Origin: Bacteroidales bacterium
GTDB taxonomy: Bacteria > Bacteroidota > Bacteroidia > Bacteroidales > WCHB1-69
Direction: 5' to 3'
NCBI GenBank assembly: GCA_031264975.1
Contig: JAISDH010000141.1
Location: 1 to 6,205 of the forward strand
DNA length: 6,205 nucleotides
Position numbers and translations under genes: made by a program. Within the stretch, counting starts at the first letter, position 1; each line of letters starts with the position of its first letter. Under the pieces are notes generated by a model that was not told the origin of the DNA, did not search any database, and saw only the letters and a list, made by a program, of their open reading frames with translations. Shown here piece after piece: positions 1-6,205 of this stretch.

Positions 1-6
1 CCCCTG

Positions 7-1119
7 TTACATTATCCGCATCGACAGTCGTTTCACGCTGGCGGTCATGGAGAGGATGGTTAGGGTGGAGAGGATGGTTATTGGGAGCCATAGTAATTCC
101 AAACCGGCGCCTTTTATCATGATGTCCCGTAATGCCAATATAAACCATTTCGCAGGGACAACGTGAGAAAGTATTCGTAATACCCATGGCATGTTTTCAA
201 TGGGAAATATAAATCCGGATAATAATAAGGTAGGTAAAAATAAACCCAACATACAGGTTAACATGGCGACTTGCTGCGTCGATGCAAAAACAGACGTCAA
301 TACTCCAAAGGCGCACGCGTTAAACATAAACAGAAAACATAATAATAACAACAAAACAATATTTCCATTCATGGGCATGTTGAAAATGAAAACGCCCAAT
401 ACAATGATTGTCGCCGTACAAATTAAAGATAGAATCATATAGGGGATAATTTTCCCCAATACAATAATAAATTGATTCGTCGGCGTAATGGCTAATAATC
501 GCCAACTGCCCATTTCCCGTTCCTTTGAAAGTGTAATGGACGTCATTAATGAGGTTACCAAAATCATGATTAAGGCAATATTGCCCGGAATAAACATATA
601 AGCGCTTTCCAGTCTGGGGTTGTATTGCATTTTTATCCGTATATCTACGGGGGCTTCTTCCTCCGTGTTCATCGCATTGCACGAATGCTGGTATTGAGCG
701 ACGACCTGATTAAGATAACTGACCAAAGTAGTGGAAACATTCAGGTCGGAAGCATCCATTATTAACTGTATTGTCCCCTGTTTGTTCGTTGTAAGCGTTT
801 TGTTGAAATTTTCGGGAATAACCAAAACCATACTGCCCGCCCCTCTCCGAAAGAAAGATTCTACTTCCTGTTCACTCTGCAACTGCTCATGTACAGAAAA
901 ATATCCCGAAGCCGTAACCGTGTTTATCAACTGTCTTGAATGGTAACTTTTGGAATAATCCAAAACGGCAATATGCGTATTTTCAATTTCATTCTTAATC
1001 GTGTAACCGAATATAATCAACAACATAATCGGCATGAGTAAAATAGAAGCCAACGTCATGGGATCGCGAAGGATTTGACGGAACTCTTTTTGCAGTATGG
1101 CTATAAAACATCGTCTCAT
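7..1119 (-). CDS. ABC-2 type transporter permease (YhhJ/YbhS/YbhR-like exporter subunit)
   Basis: Inner-membrane subunit of an ABC exporter, 370 residues, the usual size for this family. The layout is typical. A short cytoplasmic N-terminus carries an EFRQILRDP stretch (residues 12-20). One membrane helix follows (about 22-42), then a large extracytoplasmic domain (about 44-174), then five more helices (about 176-198, 219-247, 252-277, 285-308 and 341-362). The cytoplasmic loop after helix 2 has the conserved KEREMGSWRLLAITP region (199-213), where this family contacts its ATPase. The ATG at 1119 lies 4 bases after the ATPase stop, which implies translational coupling. Family knowledge: such permeases usually form heterodimers with a second permease and work with HlyD and TolC partners, exporting drugs, bile salts or other amphiphiles. 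Those partners would lie beyond the left edge. The substrate cannot be read from the sequence. A small tandem duplication lies in the last helix. Confidence 0.93.
   Translation of the reverse strand: MRRCFIAILQKEFRQILRDPMTLASILLMPIMLLIIFGYTIKNEIENTHIAVLDYSKSYHSRQLINTVTASGYFSVHEQLQSEQEVESFFRRGAGSMVLVIPENFNKTLTTNKQGTIQLIMDASDLNVSTTLVSYLNQVVAQYQHSCNAMNTEEEAPVDIRIKMQYNPRLESAYMFIPGNIALIMILVTSLMTSITLSKEREMGSWRLLAITPTNQFIIVLGKIIPYMILSLICTATIIVLGVFIFNMPMNGNIVLLLLLCFLFMFNACAFGVLTSVFASTQQVAMLTCMLGLFLPTLLLSGFIFPIENMPWVLRILSHVVPAKWFILALRDIMIKGAGLELLWLPITILSTLTILSMTASVKRLSMRIM
48..80. repeat. Short in-frame tandem duplication inside the permease gene
   Basis: The 15-base word tggagaggatggtta occurs at 48-62 and again at 66-80, an 18-base period. 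On the coding strand this is exactly six codons, so the reading frame is kept. The protein reads TILS-TL-TILS-MT within the last predicted membrane helix (about residues 348-360). The repeat is seen directly. That it arose by replication slippage is inference. Confidence 0.8.
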
Positions 1120-1123
1120 AATT

Positions 1124-1861
1124 CTATATTTTATTATTGATTACTTGTTGAAAAATCATATCCATAGAATCCAGCCGAGCGTCTTTTTTCAACTGCGCCG
1201 GATTCCCGATTACTTTTATCGTCCCGTTGGACATAATGCACAAACGATTGCAATACTCCGCTTCGTCCATGTAGTGGGTCGTTACCAAAATGGTAACATC
1301 ATTCAATGCTTCTTCGTATATCATATTCCAAAATTCCCTGCGAACCAAAGGGTCAACGCCGCTTGTCGGCTCATCCAAAAAGACAATTTTCGGCGCATGC
1401 AGTATCGCTGTTGAAAAAGCCAACTTTTGCCGTTGTCCCAAGGGAAGAGAAACCACCTTTTTGCCGGCAAAGTCCCGCATCCTTAAACGGGAAATAATAT
1501 TCAAAATTCTTCTTCTAATCGTTTTGCTATCCATTCCGTAGATTGTGCCGAACAACTCCATATTTTCAATTACCGTCAAATCTTCATAGAGCGAAAACTT
1601 CTGACTCATATATCCGATATGTTTACGGATTTCCTTTCCCTGCGTCAACACGTCATATCCCATGATGCGGGCATTGCCGGAAGTAGGTTTCAACAAACCG
1701 CAAAGCATTCGGATAGTTGTTGTTTTCCCCGCCCCGTTTGCACCCAAAAACCCAAATATCTCTCCCTTCTTTACGTCAAACGATATATTGTCAACGGCGG
1801 TGAAACGTTTAAACCTCCGACAAAGACTTTCAACAACAATACTGCTTTCTTTTTCTTCCAT
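1124..1861 (-). CDS. ABC transporter ATP-binding protein (YbhF-like exporter ATPase, single domain)
   Basis: Cytoplasmic ATPase powering the permease encoded just downstream; 245 residues with one nucleotide-binding domain. Visible motifs in order: Walker A GANGAGKTT (40-48), Q-loop glutamine in YMSQK (Q87), signature region SLPLGQRQKLAF (138-149), Walker B IVFLDE with catalytic E164, D-loop SGVD (167-170) and switch histidine H196 in TTHYMDEAEYC. The signature reads LPLGQ rather than the standard LSGGQ. As I recall the YbhF family, LPLG followed by a basic Q-R/K segment is typical there, as are DEPTSGVDPLxRREFW and MDEAEYC, so I place the protein there. E. coli YbhF carries two fused ATPase domains; this protein carries one. 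The ATG at 1859-1861 follows the tcdA stop by 7 bases and has an A/T-rich leader with no Shine-Dalgarno match. The exporter class is well supported; the cargo is unknown. Confidence 0.95.
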   Translation of the reverse strand: MEEKESSIVVESLCRRFKRFTAVDNISFDVKKGEIFGFLGANGAGKTTTIRMLCGLLKPTSGNARIMGYDVLTQGKEIRKHIGYMSQKFSLYEDLTVIENMELFGTIYGMDSKTIRRRILNIISRLRMRDFAGKKVVSLPLGQRQKLAFSTAILHAPKIVFLDEPTSGVDPLVRREFWNMIYEEALNDVTILVTTHYMDEAEYCNRLCIMSNGTIKVIGNPAQLKKDARLDSMDMIFQQVINNKI

Positions 1862-1868
1862 ATTATTT

Positions 1869-2600
1869 TCAGATTGAAGGATTACCCTTCTTCATTAAAT
1901 GGTCAATACAAACAGAGGCGCACCAGCAGCCAAACATGGCGGGCATATAAGAAACGGTCCCCATCGTGGTTCGTTTAAACTGCGACGTCATGTCTTCTCT
2001 TGATACATTATCCGGTACGGTTTCCGTAGAAAAAACGGCTTGAAAACCATGCGTGATTCCGTGTTTTCTCAATCGTTTACGAACAATGCTTGCCAGGGAA
2101 CATTGATAAGTTTTCGATATATCGCACGCCTGAATTTTAGAAGGGTCTAACTTTCCGCCCGCCCCCATCGCGCTGACAAGTGGAAGGGTACGTTTGAGCG
2201 TTTCAAGAATCAAGAAAATCTTTGGAGATAACGTATCAATAGCGTCTACCACATAATCGTATTTATTTCCGTCCAATATTTGCGCCGTTTTTTCTCCACA
2301 CAAAAACTCGTCAACAACATGTATACGAACAGCGGGGTTTATATCGGTAAACCGTTCCTTCAACACCTCTACTTTCCTTTTTCCTTCCGTTGAAAACAAG
2401 GCAGGTAACTGCCTGTTGCGATTGGTAGCTTCTACCGTATCGCCGTCCACCAGGGTAAACGTTCCGATACCGGCTCTGCAAAGCATCTCTGCCGCAAAAG
2501 CTCCCACTCCGCCCAATCCAACAACCAATACATGCGCCTGTTCCAAGATAGATAATTTGTCTTCCTTTAATAGTAAACGTGTTCTGTCTTTCCAATCCAT
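1869..2600 (-). CDS. tcdA: tRNA threonylcarbamoyladenosine dehydratase TcdA (ThiF/E1-like family)
   Basis: ATP-dependent cytoplasmic enzyme that dehydrates the t6A base at position 37 of ANN-reading tRNAs to the cyclic form ct6A, by adenylating the threonyl carboxylate. From the ATG at 2600 it has 243 residues, close to the usual length. It shows an E1-like Rossmann fold: nucleotide-binding GLGGVG (28-33), VDGD (51-54), the adenylation-site NRNRQ (60-64), DAID (119-122), AMGAGGKLDP, and the TcdA-type VFSTE segment near residue 190. These align by eye with E. coli TcdA (YgdL/CsdL). A longer start at 2633 would add 11 residues (MERQCKCEFLS) and overlap the receptor gene, so I prefer ATG 2600, which begins MDWKDRTRLLL, a typical family N-terminus, two bases after the receptor stop. 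Three cysteines sit close together near the C-terminus (C225, C227, C231). No CsdA or CsdE sulfur-transfer gene is nearby. Confidence 0.93.
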   Translation of the reverse strand: MDWKDRTRLLLKEDKLSILEQAHVLVVGLGGVGAFAAEMLCRAGIGTFTLVDGDTVEATNRNRQLPALFSTEGKRKVEVLKERFTDINPAVRIHVVDEFLCGEKTAQILDGNKYDYVVDAIDTLSPKIFLILETLKRTLPLVSAMGAGGKLDPSKIQACDISKTYQCSLASIVRKRLRKHGITHGFQAVFSTETVPDNVSREDMTSQFKRTTMGTVSYMPAMFGCWCASVCIDHLMKKGNPSI

Positions 2601-2602
2601 AC

Positions 2603-4882
2603 TTAGAAACTCACATTTACATTGGCGCTCCATAAAATAGGAAGCTGGTATATCTTTTCCGCCGTAACTCTGTTTACATAAAAGATATTGGAATAATTGT
2701 ACATATTAGTAGCGCCTATTCCAACTTCTACCAAACATGTTTCCGATACAAAAAACCTACGTTTGATATTCACATCCAACCGATGATAATCCGGCAATTG
2801 TCCTCTGTTTATCGTGTCCAGCGCTATACCCAAATCTTCATTCACTTTGATGATATCGCCTGAAAGCGTTTCTATATAGGTTAACTGCGGATAGAAACCT
2901 CTTGTTTTGGTGAAAGGAAACCCGGAACCATAATTCCACCGAACGTCAATCTCCCAACAATTCCTTTTCCCAAAAGAATAAGACGCCAACAAGTTTATAT
3001 TGTGCCGACGGTCAAAGTGAGTACGATAGATAATTATTCCGTCGTTACGGGTAACCCAATTCAAGGAATAAACCACCGAAAAATAAAACCGTTTATATTC
3101 CCATTTCGCATTTATATCGCCTCCGTATGCAATGCCCGATTCAAGAATAAACTCTTCATCCGTATTGAATATCTGGTATCGATTGATATTTGTCAATTGA
3201 GAAAAGTTTTTGACATAACCTTCAATATTAATGGTCATACTCGGTATGGGGTCCCATTCCAAGCCAAATACTGCATGTTGCGCCTTTTGAACGCTGCTTT
3301 TCACCTTGCGTCCCCTTATGGAATCATGAACGATGTTTTCGGGTACGGTTAAGAATCCGTAAAACAAATTTACAACGTCCTGGTCGGAAGTCGCACTCAT
3401 AATATTCTGCGCATACAAACCTGCCGACAATTTCAACCTGACATTGTCTGTAATATTGTATTTGATTGCCAAACGAGGTTCAGGAGAAACAGAACTTTGC
3501 GAAGCAAAAGCCTGTAATCTGAAACCGGGTTCAATGAGAAACTTTTTAAGCGTCCATTTATATTTCAAATAAAGCCCAAGTTCGCTGTTGAAATTATGTT
3601 GTCGAATCCCAAGCCCGTAAGCGCTGGTAAACTTATAATCCGTCCACGTTCCCAATACTTCCAATCCGTAAGACAATGTATTTTTTCCCGTGAGATAGGA
3701 AAAGTCCATTCCGATATTCATGGTATTGATAGAACTGTTTCTTTCCGGAGTAATTTCCTCGTCCAAATCTATTTTATAAGAAGAAATAGCAACCGTTCCT
3801 TCTATAATCATTTTAGAATTATAGGGTATAAACAAGAAGGAGGTTCCGCCTCCCCATGAGTTCCATTTAAAGGTGGCAATATTCGGATAACGAACCTTGT
3901 CATTAAAACTGAATCCAAAGAGATTCACCTTGTTTCCGTTTCCTGTTTCGATAGAGATTTTTCCATAGCCGTCCAGGTAATTATAAGGAAGTCCATTTGC
4001 ATCCGCATACTTGTAAAGCCACTTGGAGGACTGTTCCAGATAGGAACCTTTCAGGGAAAGGACAAAGGAAACGCTGGTATTTCTTGATTCTGTCTGTTTC
4101 GCAAAGGGACCTTCCAGCACTACCTTGCTCGAAAATGTACTGACGTCTACCTTTCCGGATAGTCGTTTTTTATTGCCGTCTCTTGTTTTTATGTCCATAA
4201 TGGAAGAAATACGTCCTCCATATTCGGCTCCGAATCCGGCAGTATAAACCTGTGCGTTCTTTAAAATATCAGTATCAAAAACAGAAAACAACCCAATAGA
4301 ATGAAACGGATTATAAACCACCAATCCGTCCAATAAAACCTTATTCTGAATAGGCGTACCTCCTCTTATATATAACTGTCCGCCCTGGTCTCCCGTAAAA
4401 ATCACCCCCGGCAAGACCTGTAAATATTGAGCCAAATCAGGAACGCCCCCTATAGACGGCATTCTGGTGATTTGTTTAGGGGTAATATTAATAACGGCAA
4501 CACGCGTTTCCGTTTGGGCAATGACTTTCTCTGCTCTAATTTCCATTCCTTCCAATTCAATAGAATGTCTGCGAATATAATACTTTTGAACGGGCGTGCT
4601 TTTGGCGGAAACGGTAACAGCGGCAACCAAAGAATCGTAACCGATATAAGAAATTCGTATTTCGTGTTCTCCCTCAGGTACTCCATTAATAGAAAAAATA
4701 CCATTATCATCCGTAATAGTTCCGTTTGTTGTTCCTTTCAACAACACGGCTGCAAATCCAATAGGTTCTCCATTGCTTTCGTCAAACACTATCCCTTTAA
4801 TACTTCCTGTCTGTGAGAATGAAACGGATATATTTATCATTAGCAAAAACAAAGAAAGTAACCATCTATGTCTAATAACCAT
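2603..4882 (-). CDS. TonB-dependent outer-membrane receptor with N-terminal carboxypeptidase-regulatory-like domain
   Basis: Gated beta-barrel of the outer membrane that imports a ligand using TonB/ExbB/ExbD energy; 759 residues. A Sec signal peptide covers about residues 1-24: basic MVIRHR, a hydrophobic core, and probable cleavage around SFSQ. A carboxypeptidase-regulatory-like beta-sandwich follows (about 26-103, with GSIKGIV, GEPIGFAAV and ISYIGYDS), as is common in Bacteroidota receptors. The plug spans about 117-235 and shows QVLPGV, IRGG (172-175), VLLDG and VYNPFH (189-194). The rest is barrel with many aromatic alternating strands, ending in a terminal phenylalanine (NVNVSF), the expected assembly signal. 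At this length, and without a SusD gene beside it, it is not a SusC-type glycan importer. The ligand could be a siderophore, metal complex, peptide or cofactor; nothing in the sequence decides. No riboswitch fits in the short leader. It is the first gene of the block that continues into tcdA and the ABC genes. Confidence 0.95.
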   Translation of the reverse strand: MVIRHRWLLSLFLLMINISVSFSQTGSIKGIVFDESNGEPIGFAAVLLKGTTNGTITDDNGIFSINGVPEGEHEIRISYIGYDSLVAAVTVSAKSTPVQKYYIRRHSIELEGMEIRAEKVIAQTETRVAVINITPKQITRMPSIGGVPDLAQYLQVLPGVIFTGDQGGQLYIRGGTPIQNKVLLDGLVVYNPFHSIGLFSVFDTDILKNAQVYTAGFGAEYGGRISSIMDIKTRDGNKKRLSGKVDVSTFSSKVVLEGPFAKQTESRNTSVSFVLSLKGSYLEQSSKWLYKYADANGLPYNYLDGYGKISIETGNGNKVNLFGFSFNDKVRYPNIATFKWNSWGGGTSFLFIPYNSKMIIEGTVAISSYKIDLDEEITPERNSSINTMNIGMDFSYLTGKNTLSYGLEVLGTWTDYKFTSAYGLGIRQHNFNSELGLYLKYKWTLKKFLIEPGFRLQAFASQSSVSPEPRLAIKYNITDNVRLKLSAGLYAQNIMSATSDQDVVNLFYGFLTVPENIVHDSIRGRKVKSSVQKAQHAVFGLEWDPIPSMTINIEGYVKNFSQLTNINRYQIFNTDEEFILESGIAYGGDINAKWEYKRFYFSVVYSLNWVTRNDGIIIYRTHFDRRHNINLLASYSFGKRNCWEIDVRWNYGSGFPFTKTRGFYPQLTYIETLSGDIIKVNEDLGIALDTINRGQLPDYHRLDVNIKRRFFVSETCLVEVGIGATNMYNYSNIFYVNRVTAEKIYQLPILWSANVNVSF

Positions 4883-4928
4883 AATTTTCAGTATACTTGT
4901 AAAACAAATCTGTTATTTTTATAGCCTG

Positions 4929-4936
4929 CAAAGGTA
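4929..4936 (-). promoter_or_regulatory. Bacteroidota-type -7 promoter element (TACCTTTG) of the receptor operon
   Basis: On the minus strand the sequence reads TACCTTTG, an exact fit to the Bacteroidota primary sigma factor -7 consensus TAnnTTTG. It lies 46 bases before the receptor ATG, predicting a transcription start near 4922-4925 and a 5' leader of about 40 bases. I see no good TTTG at the expected -33 position (about 4955-4960), which is common in this phylum but lowers certainty. The remainder of the 4883-5034 gap shows no strong hairpin with a T-run, so no terminator for the upstream acyltransferase can be called. Confidence 0.65.
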
Positions 4937-5034
4937 GCACATTTATTGAGATAAGTTTTGATTTCCCACATATTTTTTCCCGCTTAGACCGACAAATACA
5001 ATTCCGACGGACAAACCTGTGATAATATTTCAGT

Positions 5035-6006
5035 TTATTCATTGTGGGATTCAATTTGTTTTTTCATCTTTAAGAGCATGTCGAAGAAAAAAGATTTGGA
5101 TTTTTTAATGGTAAAACAGGCAACCTGTTCCGTCCCGAACCTGCTGTATGACGATTCGACAGTTTCGTTTATACTCCCTTCAAAATCGAAGATTGCAACT
5201 TTATCGGACACAAATTGTATTGCCTCCCAAACCATCCTGCTTGACGCGCCGGAAGAACGATAATGCGGATGAATGGTATACAGCAACAAATAAGCGCTCG
5301 CGGAATCCCAAACAACAAACGCCGCCGCATACAGTTGTCTATCCTGATTGCGAATGGCAATGATTTTCCCCTGTTTTCTTGATACGCAAGCCTGATATAC
5401 ATGTAGAAACAACTGTTTACTGCAAACGAATTTCTTGTTTTGCAAGTGGAGGTTGTCTGTTAGCTCCCTGTAAAATTCCTCTTCCGAACAGTCAAAGTCG
5501 ACAATCAACTCTTTTTCGGCTTTTCTTATTTGCCTTTGCTTGGATGAGGAAAATTGAGCAAAACACTGTTCCATATCCGACAAATCTTTTAATTGATAAG
5601 TGTAGCGCGTAGTCTGTGTATAACCTTTCCAATAAAACGGCAACCAATTGACAAAGGAATAATGAAACGCCTGTTCATAATAGATATATTTCTCTGCGTC
5701 CAAGCGACCAATGAAGAAATAGATAATCTTTTTTTCAAGGCTTCGCTTTTTATGGTCGGGAATGTGGGGAGGGTAGTTTATCCAAATACCGTTATACTGT
5801 GTCAACTGCGGCTGCAGGATAAATTTGAACCCATACCTCTTTATATAATGAAAAACAAAAACAGCTTTCACTTCACTATTTTCTTCATACAAAAATACGT
5901 CCCATTCTTTGCCTGCACATACGGCGTCCATCCACCATTTTTGCAGAAAAAGAGGAATGTTCTTTTGTTCTTTGCAGAATATTTCATAACGGTCTTTATT
6001 TGTCAT
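5035..6006 (-). CDS. FemAB-like GNAT acyltransferase (BioF2-like acetyltransferase domain)
   Basis: Putative cytoplasmic acyl- or aminoacyl-transferase, 323 residues, of the GNAT/FemAB superfamily found widely in Bacteroidota. The N-terminal half begins with the family-typical IPLFLQKWWMDAVC (17-30) and a short beta-rich segment VFLYEENSEVKAVFVFHY (37-54), followed by LQPQLTQYNGIW (64-75). A basic linker SSKQRQIRKAEK (154-165) leads to the second GNAT lobe: IIAIRNQDRQLYAAAFVVWD (215-234), the HPHYRSSGASSRMVWEAI stretch (246-263), which resembles the acyl-CoA-binding loop and helix, and FDFEGSI (273-279) with YSRFGTEQ (287-294), typical of the BioF2-like C-terminus. A longer frame begins with TTG at 6021 and adds five residues. 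I prefer ATG 6006 because the alignment-like N-terminus starts just after it. Neither start has a Shine-Dalgarno match. Substrate unknown: family members act on peptidoglycan precursors, lipids or small amines. The gene is probably transcribed apart from the downstream operon. Confidence 0.85.
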   Translation of the reverse strand: MTNKDRYEIFCKEQKNIPLFLQKWWMDAVCAGKEWDVFLYEENSEVKAVFVFHYIKRYGFKFILQPQLTQYNGIWINYPPHIPDHKKRSLEKKIIYFFIGRLDAEKYIYYEQAFHYSFVNWLPFYWKGYTQTTRYTYQLKDLSDMEQCFAQFSSSKQRQIRKAEKELIVDFDCSEEEFYRELTDNLHLQNKKFVCSKQLFLHVYQACVSRKQGKIIAIRNQDRQLYAAAFVVWDSASAYLLLYTIHPHYRSSGASSRMVWEAIQFVSDKVAIFDFEGSINETVESSYSRFGTEQVACFTIKKSKSFFFDMLLKMKKQIESHNE

Positions 6007-6021
6007 TGTCAAAATCTTCAA

Positions 6022-6205
6022 TGGTTTGTAGCAAATACATTATCCTACTATTATTTGATTGATGCGCCAAAGTACATAATTTCTAACAGCACGCCATGTT
6101 ACCAAACACAGATTTTCGTCTATTATTGTATTTCCCCTTATTCTTCCCGTCCGATAAAACGCCAGACACAGTGGACGAGTGATTTTATAAAGAAGAAACA
6201 ACAAG
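6022..6205. other. Right-edge region without a supported gene
   Basis: This stretch lies upstream of the acyltransferase. The minus strand has a weak -7-like TGTATTTG at 6032-6039 (five of six fixed positions of TAnnTTTG) and a TACTTTGG at 6067-6074, one base too short for the consensus. Either could belong to the acyltransferase promoter; neither is convincing. One minus frame is open from the edge to a TAA at 6040-6042 (54 codons) and could be the tail of a gene outside the window, but I do not recognise it. On the plus strand a 28-codon frame runs from ATG 6096 to TGA 6180-6182, and the same frame stays open beyond the stop to the edge. No RNA gene, repeat or hairpin terminator was seen. 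Confidence 0.5.

Larger units (their letters stand above)
7..4936 (-). other. Predicted operon: receptor - tcdA - ABC ATPase - ABC permease
   Basis: The four genes are co-directional with gaps of 2 bases (2601-2602), 7 bases (1862-1868) and 4 bases (1120-1123). There is no room for internal promoters outside coding sequence or for terminators between them. The only promoter-like element upstream is at 4929-4936. The unit probably runs past the left edge, since exporters of this class usually include a second permease. That the four genes share one mRNA is inference from spacing. Confidence 0.75.

Noticed and set aside
2601..2633. Longer tcdA start at 2633
   Set aside because: It would overlap the receptor gene, and the added residues (MERQCKCEFLS) are just the receptor's 3' end read in another frame. 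ATG 2600 matches the family N-terminus.
3002..3352. Plus-strand 116-codon open frame antisense to the receptor
   Set aside because: It lies entirely antisense to barrel coding sequence and its composition follows from that gene's codons. No family motif is visible.
4450..4710. Minus-strand open frame inside the receptor gene
   Set aside because: It is fully inside a strongly supported gene on the same strand in another frame; a shadow.
2603..4882. SusC/SusD polysaccharide utilisation locus
   Set aside because: The receptor is much shorter than SusC, and there is no SusD gene or carbohydrate-active enzyme in the window.
4980..5034. Possible terminator after the acyltransferase, around the repeated CCGAC words
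   Set aside because: The two CCGAC copies are direct repeats, not inverted. Only 4-base stems can be drawn, and no T-run follows a stem on the minus strand.
4872..5054. Minus-strand 60-codon open frame between the acyltransferase and receptor genes
   Set aside because: It overlaps both neighbouring genes, spans the promoter element, and its basic, low-complexity composition resembles no family I know.
6007..6021. TTG start at 6021 for the acyltransferase
   Set aside because: It adds only five residues with a rare start codon and no ribosome site. An ATG is available at 6006.

Overview
The window looks like a chromosomal stretch from a member of the Bacteroidota, most likely Bacteroidales. 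Three things point there. The outer-membrane receptor combines a carboxypeptidase-regulatory-like domain, a plug and a beta-barrel. The main intergenic gap holds a TAnnTTTG-type -7 promoter element (TACCTTTG). The start codons have A/T-rich leaders without Shine-Dalgarno motifs. Base composition is moderate to low in GC. All five confident genes lie on the minus strand, so transcription runs from right to left.

Layout in transcription order. At the right edge, 6022-6205 has no gene I can support. A FemAB-like GNAT acyltransferase gene follows (5035-6006). A 152-bp gap (4883-5034) contains the promoter element at 4929-4936. After it comes a tightly packed four-gene block: a TonB-dependent outer-membrane receptor (2603-4882), the tRNA-modification enzyme TcdA (1869-2600), an ABC ATPase (1124-1861) and an ABC-2 type permease (7-1119). 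The gaps inside the block are 2, 7 and 4 bases, so one mRNA is very likely. The permease stops 6 bases from the left edge, and the transcription unit probably continues out of the window.

Function. The ATPase and permease belong to the YbhF/YbhS/YhhJ class of exporters, which normally work with a second permease, a HlyD-type periplasmic adaptor and a TolC-type outer-membrane channel. None of those partners is in the window. The receptor should import an unknown ligand across the outer membrane using TonB energy, and it has no SusD partner next to it. TcdA cyclises the t6A base at position 37 of ANN-decoding tRNAs and is a housekeeping enzyme, so its place between an importer and an exporter gene is more likely shared expression than shared biochemistry. 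The acyltransferase is probably transcribed separately.

I found no convincing new biological system. The points worth a second look are the mixed operon, a small in-frame tandem duplication in the last membrane helix of the permease, the non-canonical ABC signature motif, and opposed short open frames at the right edge.
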